In this document: piece by piece, positions 16,394 through 25,247 of the stretch
Layout of the letters: every line of letters starts with the position of its first letter
Numbering within the stretch: position 1 is the first letter of the stretch
Source of the DNA: Streptomyces clavuligerus
Lineage (GTDB): Bacteria > Actinomycetota > Actinomycetes > Streptomycetales > Streptomycetaceae
Length of the DNA stretch: 64,000 nt
Direction of reading: 5' to 3'
Assembly (NCBI RefSeq): GCF_005519465.1
Contig: NZ_CP027858.1
Span: 5,691,001-5,755,000, forward strand
Notes under the pieces: generated by a model
What the model was told of the DNA's origin: nothing
The model's input: the letters and a program-made list of their open reading frames with translations, nothing else
Databases searched by the model: none
Program-made: the position numbers and the translations under genes

Positions 16394-17622
16394 CCGCCCA
16401 GCCGCCCCCCCGACGGCCCCACCGGCCGCGCACCGGCCGCGCCGTCACCGGCGCCACCCGGGTCGCCGCGCTGCTCACCACCACCGTGCTCGCCCTGCTG
16501 CCCGCCGTGCCCGCGCACGCCGACGGCAGCGGCATACGGCCCCAGCAGTGGGGCCTCGACGCGCTGAACACCGAGGAGGCATGGCGGACCACCCGGGGCG
16601 CGGGCGTCACCGTCGCCGTGCTCGACACCGGCGTCGACGACCGGCACCCCGACCTCGTGGGCAACGTCCTGCCCGGCAAGGACTTCATCGGCTTCGGCGC
16701 GCACCGGGGCGACCGCCCCTGGGCCCGGCACGGCACCGCCATGGCCGGGATCATCGCGGCGCACGGACACGGCCCCGGAGCGGCCGACGGCGTCATGGGC
16801 ATCGCCCCCGAGGCCAGAATCCTGCCCGTGCGGGTGATCCTCGAAAGCGGTGACACGGCCCGGGAGAAGGCCCGCGGCACCCGGGGCTCCGCCCTCGCCG
16901 AGGGCATCCGCTGGGCGGCGGACCGGGGCGCGGACGTCATCAATCTCTCCCTCGGCGACGACAGCGAGTCGGCGCACGCGGAGGCCGGGGAGGACGCCGC
17001 GGTGCAGTACGCGCTCGCCAAGGGCGCGGTGGTCGTCGCGTCGGCGGGCAACGGCGGGGAGAAGGGCGACCGGATCTCCTATCCGGCCGCCTACCCGGGG
17101 GTGATCGCCGTGACGGCGGTCGACCGCTTCGGCGGCCGGGCCCCCTTCTCCACCCAGCGCTGGTACGCCACGGTCAACGCGCCCGGCGTCGACGTGATCA
17201 TCCCGGACCCGGACGGCAAGTACTACCAGGGCTGGGGCACCAGCGCCGCCGCCGCCTTCGTCTCCGGGGCCGTGGCGCTGATCCGTTCCGCGTATCCGGA
17301 GCTGACCCCGGCCCAGGTGAAGTCGGTGCTCACCCGGACGGCCCGGGACAGCCCCGCGGGCGGGCGGGACGACGCCAGGGGATACGGGACGGTCGACCCG
17401 GCGGCGGCGCTCGCCGAGGCGGCGCGGACCCGCCCGGCGGACCCCCGCAGGGCCACGGCGGGCTACGACCGGCGGTACTTCGGCCCCGGGCCGGAGCCCC
17501 GGCGGCCCGACGCCGAACCGGCCCGCTGGCTCGCCCCGGCCGGCGGCGTCGCGGGCGCGCTGGCCCTGGCGGCGGCCGTCCTCCTCCGGCGCACCCCCCG
17601 CACGGCCCCGGCGGAACACTGA
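16390..17622 (+). CDS. Mycosin-type S8 serine protease (type VII secretion-associated family)
   Basis: A 410-residue subtilase with a signal peptide (hydrophobic stretch about 27-42 ending AHADG), catalytic Asp in VLDTGVD, His in RHGTAMAG, Ser in GWGTSAAAA, and a C-terminal membrane helix (about 382-400). Signal, protease and C-terminal anchor are the layout of mycosins (MycP), which associate with ESX/type VII secretion. Usual ESX components (EccC ATPase, EccB/D/E, EsxA/B) are not in the window, so this is an orphan mycosin with one membrane partner encoded just upstream (4-nt overlap). Confidence 0.85.
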   Translation: MTAQPPPRRPHRPRTGRAVTGATRVAALLTTTVLALLPAVPAHADGSGIRPQQWGLDALNTEEAWRTTRGAGVTVAVLDTGVDDRHPDLVGNVLPGKDFIGFGAHRGDRPWARHGTAMAGIIAAHGHGPGAADGVMGIAPEARILPVRVILESGDTAREKARGTRGSALAEGIRWAADRGADVINLSLGDDSESAHAEAGEDAAVQYALAKGAVVVASAGNGGEKGDRISYPAAYPGVIAVTAVDRFGGRAPFSTQRWYATVNAPGVDVIIPDPDGKYYQGWGTSAAAAFVSGAVALIRSAYPELTPAQVKSVLTRTARDSPAGGRDDARGYGTVDPAAALAEAARTRPADPRRATAGYDRRYFGPGPEPRRPDAEPARWLAPAGGVAGALALAAAVLLRRTPRTAPAEH

Positions 17623-17693
17623 CGGGCACCCGGTCGCACGCGGCGCCCGGCCCACCGGGCCCGGCCGGACCGGGGCGCCGCCCGCGCTGCCCG

Positions 17694-18317
17694 TCAGCGC
17701 GGCCGGACCACCGGGGCGGCGGTGCCCAGCGCCGCCCGCACGGCGTCCTCCACGGCCGCGACACCCGCCTCCAGCGTGGGATGCCCCTCCGACAGCACCG
17801 CGACGGGACGTCCCCCCGCCGCCCGGCCCACGGAGTGGACGACCCACAGCCCGGTGGCGCTCATCGGCATCCAGCCGTTCTTCAGCGCCCAGCCCGCCCC
17901 GGCCGCCGAGACGCCCCAGCTCTGCCCGGGGTCGATCTCCGTCATCAGGGACGCCAGCGGGGCCAGCTCGGGACGGCCGCCGCCGAGGACCGCCGTCATC
18001 AGGGCGAGCTGATCCCGCGCGGTGGTCCGGGTCAGGCCCCAGGCCCGGTGGGCCCGGGTGGCGGTGAGACCGAGCCGGGCATGCCAGGCGTCCAGGCCCT
18101 CCGGCCCGCCGATGGCGGCGTACAGCTCGCTCGCCGCCTCGTTGTCGCTGTGCACGATCATCAGCCGGGCCCGCTCCCGCTCCCGCGCGTCCAGCGGGCG
18201 GCCCTGCTGGAGCCGCGCCGCCAGCAGGGAGACCTTGACGATGCTGGCGCAGGGGTAGGCGCGGTCCGCGTCGCCGTACGACCGCTCGGACAGGGCCACC
18301 GAGACAGAGGCAGTCAT
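17694..18317 (-). CDS. Class A beta-lactamase-like serine hydrolase, no signal peptide
   Basis: 207 residues with SxxK (Ser25-Lys28 in ASIVK), SDN (57-59 in VHSDNEA) and KNG in place of the usual KTG. The fold is that of class A beta-lactamases/DD-peptidases, but the N-terminus begins about 45 residues closer to the SxxK serine than usual and has no export signal, so resistance to beta-lactams should not be assumed. TAACCT lies about 12 nt upstream and no ribosome site is seen, so translation may be leaderless or start elsewhere. It is divergent from the SseB-like gene. Confidence 0.75.
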   Translation of the reverse strand: MTASVSVALSERSYGDADRAYPCASIVKVSLLAARLQQGRPLDARERERARLMIVHSDNEAASELYAAIGGPEGLDAWHARLGLTATRAHRAWGLTRTTARDQLALMTAVLGGGRPELAPLASLMTEIDPGQSWGVSAAGAGWALKNGWMPMSATGLWVVHSVGRAAGGRPVAVLSEGHPTLEAGVAAVEDAVRAALGTAAPVVRPR

Positions 18318-18425
18318 GAGGGGGAGGTTAGGACACCGGCCCGGACGGCTGAAGACCCGTGGCCGGACCCCCAGGCGTCCGGCCCCGGGCGCGGGAGCGC
18401 CGCGGACGCGGACTACGCTCGACCC

Positions 18426-19166
18426 GTGGCGCTCAAGAACATCCCCGACCCCGGCTTCTCCGACGACGACGGAACCGCCGACCCCCGGCTCACGGCGGCC
18501 CTCGCCGCCTGGGCCCAGGACCGCACCGCCGAGCGGCCGGTGCTCGAAGCCCTCCAGGGGGCCCGTCTGCTGGTCCCCGTCGTCGCCCTCCTCGGCGAGG
18601 TCGAGGTGGACGGGAACGGGCTGCGGCGCGAGAAGACCAGCGAGATGGCCGTCCCCACGCTGACCGCGGGCGACCGGCGGGCCCTGCCCGCGTTCACCTC
18701 GACCGCGTCGCTCGCCCGCTGGGACCCGGCGGCCCGCCCCGTCGCCGTCCCGCTGCACCAGGCGCTCCAGGCGGTGGCCCACGAGAAGGCCGACACCCTC
18801 GTCCTGGACCTGGCAGGACCGGTGCCGTACCAGCTCACCGGGCCCGCGCTGCTCGCCCTCGCGGAAGGCCGCACCAGCGCCGACCCGCTGGAGGACCCGG
18901 CGGTCGCCGAGGCCGTGCGCGCGGTGGTGGCGGCCGAGCCCGCCGTCGCCCGCGCCCATCTGGGGCCGGGCAGTGCCGACGGCATCGTCGCGCTGGTGCT
19001 CACCCCGGACACGGCGCCGGGCTCCCAGCACGCCGTGGCCCGCCGGGTCGCCGAGGCGCTGGCGGGCCACGACGTGCTGAGGGCCCGCCTGGTGCGGGGC
19101 CTCGACCTGGCACTCCTGCCGGCCGGTGCCACCCCTCCGGGCGAGCCCTTGTTCGTTCGCGAGTAG
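18426..19166 (+). CDS. SseB-family protein
   Basis: A 246-residue soluble protein resembling the SseB domain (N-terminal LKNIPDPGFSDDDG, then LLVPVVALLGEVE and LPAFTSTASLARWDP), widespread beside infC in Streptomyces with no assigned biochemical role. The GTG start has no ribosome site, but TACGCT at 18413-18418 ends 7 nt upstream, so the message is probably leaderless. It converges with the DUF1844 gene over a perfect bidirectional hairpin. Confidence 0.8.
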   Translation: MALKNIPDPGFSDDDGTADPRLTAALAAWAQDRTAERPVLEALQGARLLVPVVALLGEVEVDGNGLRREKTSEMAVPTLTAGDRRALPAFTSTASLARWDPAARPVAVPLHQALQAVAHEKADTLVLDLAGPVPYQLTGPALLALAEGRTSADPLEDPAVAEAVRAVVAAEPAVARAHLGPGSADGIVALVLTPDTAPGSQHAVARRVAEALAGHDVLRARLVRGLDLALLPAGATPPGEPLFVRE

Positions 19167-19176
19167 CGGCCCCGCA

Positions 19177-19202
19177 GGGCCGTGCGGCCGTCCGCACGGC
19201 CC
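19177..19202. terminator. Bidirectional hairpin between sseB-like and DUF1844 genes
   Basis: GGGCCGTGCGG pairs with CCGCACGGCCC, an 11-bp perfect stem with a CCGT loop, centred in the 48-nt convergent gap. Confidence 0.75.
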
Positions 19203-19214
19203 GCTGCCGACGGG

Positions 19215-19604
19215 TCAGCCGTAGACCGGCCCGGTGTACTTCTCACCCGGCCCCTGGCCCGGCTCGTCCGGCACCAGCGACGCCTCGCGGAAGGCGAGCT
19301 GGAGCGACTTCAGCCCGTCCCGCAGCGGTGCCGCGTGGAACGAGCTGACCTCGGTGGTGCTGGCGTCGAGCAGCCCGGCCAGGGCGTGCACCAGCTTGCG
19401 GGCCTCGTCGAGGTCCTTGTGCTCGTCGCCCTCCTCGGTCAGGCCGAGCTTGACGGCGGCGGCGCTCATCAGGTTCACCGCGACCGTGACGATCACTTCG
19501 ACGGCCGGGACCTCGGCGATGTCGCGGGCCAGGGCGGTGAAATCCGGGGCGTCGGCGGCCGGGCCGGCCCCGGTGGGTGCTGCGGTCGGGGTGGTGTCAC
19601 TCAT
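19215..19604 (-). CDS. DUF1844 protein
   Basis: A 129-residue acidic protein (DFTALARDIAEVPAVEVIVTVAVNLMSAAAVKLGL) matching the DUF1844 family, which is conserved next to infC in actinobacteria and has unknown function. The first 22 residues are an Ala/Thr/Pro linker. It is divergent from the infC operon and separated from it by the infC promoter. Confidence 0.85.
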   Translation of the reverse strand: MSDTTPTAAPTGAGPAADAPDFTALARDIAEVPAVEVIVTVAVNLMSAAAVKLGLTEEGDEHKDLDEARKLVHALAGLLDASTTEVSSFHAAPLRDGLKSLQLAFREASLVPDEPGQGPGEKYTGPVYG

Positions 19605-19675
19605 GCGGCCCACGATAGGCCGCCGCCCCCGGCCTCCGCCGTCCGGGTCGTCCGCATCCGGGACACGACCGCCGG

Positions 19676-19705
19676 TTGGTCCCTTCCGGACGGAGCTGCT
19701 AACCT
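19676..19705 (+). promoter_or_regulatory. Probable infC operon promoter
   Basis: TTGGTC (19676-19681) and TAACCT (19700-19705) are separated by 18 nt. This would give a leader of almost 300 nt before infC. Confidence 0.55.
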
Positions 19706-19711
19706 TGTGTG

Positions 19712-20001
19712 ACGACCGGCTGGACGCGACTGTGTCCGGCCCACAAGTGGAGGCTCCGATTCTCCCACCTTGCCGCCCTCGGGGCGGCGGGTCACCGGTC
19801 ACGCGGCACCCATCGTTCCGTACGGACGATGGAGCCGCTGATACGCGCCCCGCGGTTGCCGCGGCGGTGCTCCGGTAGCAATGGAGCAGCCGCCTGTGTC
19901 CCGTCCGGGGCATTTTTCGTGTTCCGGCGCGGTTGGTCTTACCAAACAGACGTTGCGCGGTTGTCTGCCAGTCAGCCGCGCAGTGCTACCGAGGAGGATC
20001 C
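19712..20001 (+). other. infC 5' leader with small hairpins
   Basis: About 290 nt without a supported gene. It contains GCCGCC-CTCG-GGGCGGC near 19770-19790 and TTGGT-CTT-ACCAA (19933-19945) just before the ribosome site. infC leaders are regulatory in several bacteria, but I recognise no described motif here; a terminator with U-tract is not seen. Confidence 0.4.
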
Positions 20002-20625
20002 ATCAGCGCCGAGCCCCGCATCAACGACCGGATTCGCGTTCCGGAAGTGCGGCTTGTCGGTCCCAGCGGCGAGCAGGTCGGAATCGTCCCGCTCGCCAAG
20101 GCACTGGAGCTGGCACAGGAGTACGACCTCGACCTGGTCGAGGTCGCGGCGAACGCCCGGCCGCCCGTGTGCAAGCTCATGGACTACGGGAAGTTCAAGT
20201 ACGAGTCGGCCATGAAGGCCCGTGAGGCGCGCAAGAACCAGGCGCACACGGTCATCAAGGAGATGAAGCTCCGGCCGAAGATCGACCCGCACGACTACGA
20301 CACCAAGAAGGGTCATGTCGTCCGGTTCCTCAAGCAGGGTGACAAGGTCAAGATCACGATCATGTTCCGTGGTCGTGAGCAGTCCCGCCCCGAGCTTGGC
20401 TTCCGTCTGCTCCAGCGTCTCGCTTCCGATGTCGAGGACCTCGGATTCATCGAGTCGAACCCGAAGCAGGACGGCCGGAACATGATCATGGTTCTTGGCC
20501 CGCACAAGAAGAAGACCGAGGCCATGGCCGAGGCGCGTGAGGCCCAGGCCGCACGCAAGGCCGATCGCGACGCGAAGGCCGGCCAGCAGGCCGCCGCCGC
20601 GCCCGAGGAGCCGTCCGAGGGGTGA
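20002..20625 (+). CDS. infC: Translation initiation factor IF-3
   Basis: A 207-residue IF-3: N-terminal [14 protein letters not shown], linker [18 protein letters not shown]-terminal domain through [20 protein letters not shown], then an Ala/Glu-rich tail. The start is ATC at 20002, placed by homology (SAEPRIND follows) and by GAGGAGG at 19991-19997. IF-3 discriminates against AUC/AUU starts, so a non-canonical start gives negative autoregulation, as known for E. coli infC. No ATG or GTG fits the family's N-terminus. First gene of the infC-rpmI-rplT operon. Confidence 0.96.
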   Translation: MSAEPRINDRIRVPEVRLVGPSGEQVGIVPLAKALELAQEYDLDLVEVAANARPPVCKLMDYGKFKYESAMKAREARKNQAHTVIKEMKLRPKIDPHDYDTKKGHVVRFLKQGDKVKITIMFRGREQSRPELGFRLLQRLASDVEDLGFIESNPKQDGRNMIMVLGPHKKKTEAMAEAREAQAARKADRDAKAGQQAAAAPEEPSEG

Positions 20626-20694
20626 CCCCGAGGGGCCGCCTCCCCGGGCGCCCCGGGTCCCGCCCGGATCAGACATCAAGCATCTGACGCTCCC

Positions 20695-20727
20695 CGCTCT
20701 CCGGTGCCCCGGTACCGGGGGAGAGCG
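20695..20727 (+). other. Hairpin in infC-rpmI spacer
   Basis: CGCTCTCC (20695-20702) pairs with GGAGAGCG (20720-20727), with inner GGT/ACC pairing. It precedes the rpmI ribosome site (GAGGAG) by 10 nt. It could act as a processing site, a weak attenuator or an L20-type control element; the last is only by analogy with other bacteria. Confidence 0.5.
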
Positions 20728-20752
20728 CCACTGACGAGGAGATAACGGCGCG

Positions 20753-20947
20753 ATGCCGAAGAACAAGACGCACAGCGGTTCCAAGAAGCGCTTCAAGATC
20801 ACCGGCTCCGGCAAGGTGCTCCGTGAGCGCGCCGGCAAGCGCCACCTGCTGGAGCACAAGCCGTCCACGCTGACGCGTCGCCTCACGGGCAACGCTGAGA
20901 TGGCTCCGGGCGACGCCAAGAAGATCAAGAAGCTTCTCGGCAAGTGA
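20753..20947 (+). CDS. rpmI: 50S ribosomal protein L35
   Basis: 64 basic residues beginning [15 protein letters not shown] with the C-terminal KKIKKLLGK, full length for bL35, a large-subunit protein. ATG follows GAGGAG with about 10 nt spacing. Middle gene of the infC-rpmI-rplT operon. Confidence 0.98.
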   Translation: MPKNKTHSGSKKRFKITGSGKVLRERAGKRHLLEHKPSTLTRRLTGNAEMAPGDAKKIKKLLGK

Positions 20948-21077
20948 CGCACCGGTGTCCCGCCCTCCGCTGACGGGGGCGACGGGGCACGCAGGAGACG
21001 TCGAGACCGGGACCTATTCGAATTCGGGTCGGGTGATCAGAGCATGAGCACCGACCCCGCTACAAGGAGTTAATCAA

Positions 21078-21464
21078 GTGGCACGCGTCAAGCGGGCAGT
21101 CAACGCCCACAAGAAGCGCCGGGCGATCCTGGAGCAGGCCAGCGGCTACCGCGGTCAGCGTTCGCGCCTGTACCGCAAGGCCAAGGAGCAGGTCACCCAC
21201 TCGCTGGTCTACAACTACAACGACCGCAAGAAGCGCAAGGGCGACTTCCGTCAGCTGTGGATCCAGCGGATCAACGCCGCGGCCCGCCTGAACGGCATGA
21301 CCTACAACCGCCTGATCCAGGGTCTGAAGGCCGCCAACGTCGAGGTGGACCGCAAGATCCTGGCGGAGCTGGCCGTCAACGACGCCAACGCGTTCGCCGC
21401 GCTGGTCGAGGTCGCGCAGAAGGCCCTGCCGGCCGACGTCAACGCGCCGAAGGCCGCCGCCTGA
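21078..21464 (+). CDS. rplT: 50S ribosomal protein L20
   Basis: 128 residues beginning [18 protein letters not shown], with [15 protein letters not shown] and [21 protein letters not shown]: full-length bL20, which binds 23S rRNA early in assembly and represses its own operon in other bacteria. GTG start with GGAG eight nt upstream. A 14-bp perfect UUCG hairpin follows. Confidence 0.98.
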   Translation: MARVKRAVNAHKKRRAILEQASGYRGQRSRLYRKAKEQVTHSLVYNYNDRKKRKGDFRQLWIQRINAAARLNGMTYNRLIQGLKAANVEVDRKILAELAVNDANAFAALVEVAQKALPADVNAPKAAA

Positions 21465-21488
21465 GCCTCGCGCCGAGGTGTGTGCTTT

Positions 21489-21520
21489 CCGGACCCGCAG
21501 GCTTCGGCCTGCGGGTCCGG
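21489..21520 (+). terminator. Terminator of infC-rpmI-rplT
   Basis: Perfect 14-bp stem CCGGACCCGCAGGC / GCCTGCGGGTCCGG with a TTCG tetraloop, 24 nt after rplT. No U-tract follows, as is common in Streptomyces. Confidence 0.9.
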
Positions 21521-21634
21521 TGCTGTCTGCGGCACACCGCCCCGTACCCGCGGTGCCCGTCCGGGTGACCCCGTACGGACGGGCCCCCGCGCCGACGCAC
21601 CGCACCGACGAACCGTGCCGACGAAAGTGAGTCC

Positions 21635-22471
21635 ATGGCCGCCCCCGAGTTGATCTCCCCGCGCTCCCCCCGGGTCGCCGCCGCCCGACGGCTGGCGAAG
21701 CGGAACTTCCGCGGCAAGGACCGGCTGTTCCTCGCCGAGGGGCCGCAGGCCGTGCGCGAGGCGGCCGGCCACCGCTCCGGCGGTGAACCCACGCTGACCG
21801 AGCTGTTCGCGACGGTCGAGGCCGCCGAGCGGTACGCGGACATCGTCGGCGCAGCCCGGGCCGCCGGGGCCCGGGTGCACCTCGCGGGCGAGGACGTGAT
21901 CACGGACATCTCCACCACGGTCACCCCGCAGGGCCTCGTCGGCGTCTGCCGCTTCCTGGACTCCCCGTTCGACGCCGTCGTCCGCTCCCGTCCCACGCTC
22001 GTCGCGGTGCTCGCGAACGTCCGCGACCCCGGGAACGCCGGGACCGTGCTGCGCTGCGCCGACGCCGCCGGAGCCGACGCCGTGGTCCTCACCGACGCCT
22101 CCGTCGACCTCTACAACCCCAAGGCCGTCCGCGCCTCCGTCGGCTCCCACTTCCATCTGCCGGTGGCCGTCGGCGTGCCCGTCGAGCGGGCCGTCCAGGG
22201 GCTGCGGGAGGCCGGGGTGCGCATCCTCGCCGCCGACGGCGCGGGCGAGCACGACCTCGACGCCGAGCTGGACGCGGGCACCATGGGCGGCCCCACCGCG
22301 TGGATCTTCGGCAATGAGGCATGGGGGCTGCCCGAGGAGACCCGGGCCCTCGCCGACGCGGTCGTCCGCGTCCCCATCCACGGCCGGGCGGAGAGTCTGA
22401 ACCTGGCGACCGCCGCGGCCGTTTGTCTGTATGCCTCGGCGCGCGCCCAGCGCACGGGGGGCGCGCGCTGA
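21635..22471 (+). CDS. SpoU/TrmH-family RNA 2'-O-methyltransferase
   Basis: 278 residues. The N-terminal substrate-binding domain (FLAEGPQAVREA) precedes a SPOUT knot methyltransferase domain with motif 1 NVRDPGNAGT, motif 2 IFGNEAWGLP and motif 3 VPIHGRAESLNLATAAAV. Such enzymes use S-adenosylmethionine to methylate ribose in rRNA or tRNA; members near rplT-pheS are conserved in actinobacteria. Relatives include the thiostrepton and avilamycin resistance methylases, but a housekeeping role is more likely here. Start ATG has GAAAGTGAG-like weak ribosome sequence upstream. Confidence 0.92.
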   Translation: MAAPELISPRSPRVAAARRLAKRNFRGKDRLFLAEGPQAVREAAGHRSGGEPTLTELFATVEAAERYADIVGAARAAGARVHLAGEDVITDISTTVTPQGLVGVCRFLDSPFDAVVRSRPTLVAVLANVRDPGNAGTVLRCADAAGADAVVLTDASVDLYNPKAVRASVGSHFHLPVAVGVPVERAVQGLREAGVRILAADGAGEHDLDAELDAGTMGGPTAWIFGNEAWGLPEETRALADAVVRVPIHGRAESLNLATAAAVCLYASARAQRTGGAR

Positions 22472-22620
22472 AGCGGAGGGCAGGGGCCAGGGGCTCGCGG
22501 TGACCGCGGGGCCCACCGCGGCGGGACTACCCGCTCGGGGGCTCCGCACCGTCACATCCAGCTAGTAGGGTGCGGGCTCGGGGGCCCACTGAACGTCGGC
22601 CGAGAGGTGGGGACAAGGGG

Positions 22621-23889
22621 ATGAGTGTCGGGACGAGCAGGCCCGCGGAGACACCTGCCGCGTTGCTGAGCCCCATCGGTGAGCCCGGCCCCGCGCCAGG
22701 CCCCGGGGTCTCTCCCGCCGCCCCGCCCCCCGGCGTCCCCGACGGGGCGGTGACCGCGTCCGCCGCGGGCCCCCGGGCCGTCTGCGGCGGCTCCCGTGAC
22801 CGCACCGGGGTCGATCTCGGCCTCGGCCCGGGGCTCGACCCCGACGACCTCCCCGACGGCCTGGTCGTCGTCGACGAGGGGGGCCGGGTGATCTGCTTCA
22901 ACGCCGCCGCGGCCCGGATCGCCGCCGTACGGGCGGGGGACGTCATCGGCCGCCCCCTGGAGAAGGCCCTGCCGCTGGAGGACCTGAAGGGCCGCCGCTG
23001 GTGGGCGCTGACCGACCCGTACGGGGGGCTCGCCACCCGGGTGGGCCAGCCCGAGCGCAATCTGCTGCTGCCCGGCGGGCGCGAGGTCCTCGTCTCCGCG
23101 CGGTATGTGCGGGAACGGCCCACCGGACCGGTGCGGCGGCTGGTGGTCACCCTGCGGGGCACCGAGGCCCGGCGCCGCACCGAACGCAGCCACGCCGAGC
23201 TGATCGCCACCGTCGCCCATGAGCTGCGCTCCCCGCTGACCTCGGTGAAGGGCTTCACGGCCACCCTGCTCGCCAAGTGGGAGCGGTTCACCGACGACCA
23301 GAAGCGGCTGATGCTGGAGACCGTCGACGCCGACGCCAGCCGGGTCACCCGGCTGATCGCCGAGCTGCTCGACATCTCCCGGATCGACTCCGGCCGGCTG
23401 GAGGTGCGCCGCCAGCCCGTGGACATCGCGGCGGCCGTGGGCCGCCATGTCCAGGCCCATATGGCGAGCGGCCAGGGCTCGGACCGTTTCTTCGTCCGGG
23501 TCCGCCGGGGGCTGCCCGCCCTGTGGGCCGACCCCGACAAGATCGACCAGGTGCTCGGCAACCTCCTGGAAAACGCCGTGCGCCACGGCGCCGGAACCGT
23601 CACCATCGAGGTGGCACCGGTCGCCGCGACCGGTGGGGAGAGCGGCGCGGAGAGAGGGACGGCGGTCACCGTGAGCGACGAGGGCCCCGGTATCCCGGAG
23701 GAGTCCATGAGCCGGGTCTTCACCCGTTTCTGGCGGGGCAGCAAGCGCGGCGGCACCGGTCTCGGCCTCTACATCGTCAAGGGCATCGTCGAGGCGCACG
23801 GCGGCACGATCACCGTCGGGCGCGGGCCCGGCGGCGGCGCGGAGTTCCGATTCACCCTGCCCGTGGGCGTCCCGGCCGCTCTGGCCTGA
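22621..23889 (+). CDS. PAS-domain sensor histidine kinase (soluble)
   Basis: 422 residues with no membrane segment. A Pro-rich N-terminus (1-65) leads into a PAS domain (about 70-165: LPDGLVVVDEGGRVICFN), then the HisKA H-box HELRSPLTSVKGF (about 200) and the HATPase domain with N-box NLLENAVRHG, G1 DEGPGIP and G2 GTGLGLYIVK. It is a complete cytosolic sensor kinase without an adjacent response regulator, so its partner is encoded elsewhere. The gene is conserved upstream of pheS in Streptomyces. The ATG is preceded by GAGGTGGGGACAAGGGG. Confidence 0.9.
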   Translation: MSVGTSRPAETPAALLSPIGEPGPAPGPGVSPAAPPPGVPDGAVTASAAGPRAVCGGSRDRTGVDLGLGPGLDPDDLPDGLVVVDEGGRVICFNAAAARIAAVRAGDVIGRPLEKALPLEDLKGRRWWALTDPYGGLATRVGQPERNLLLPGGREVLVSARYVRERPTGPVRRLVVTLRGTEARRRTERSHAELIATVAHELRSPLTSVKGFTATLLAKWERFTDDQKRLMLETVDADASRVTRLIAELLDISRIDSGRLEVRRQPVDIAAAVGRHVQAHMASGQGSDRFFVRVRRGLPALWADPDKIDQVLGNLLENAVRHGAGTVTIEVAPVAATGGESGAERGTAVTVSDEGPGIPEESMSRVFTRFWRGSKRGGTGLGLYIVKGIVEAHGGTITVGRGPGGGAEFRFTLPVGVPAALA

Positions 23890-23908
23890 GCCCCGCGGGC
23901 TTCCCCGC

Positions 23909-23929
23909 GGCGGGGCCCGTAGCCCCGCC
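23909..23929 (+). terminator. Hairpin after histidine kinase
   Basis: GGCGGGGC pairs with GCCCCGCC around a 5-nt loop, about 20 nt after the kinase stop. The following 190 nt to pheS hold a possible -10 (TAGACT near 24004); I find no T-box features. Confidence 0.55.
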
Positions 23930-24005
23930 GCCGCCGGGCCGGGGCGCCTCGCCGGACCCTCGCAACGGGCGGTCGCCGGGCCACGGGCCCCCGCCCGCCC
24001 TTTAG

Positions 24006-25246
<1,241 letters not shown>

Positions 25247-25247
<1 letters not shown>

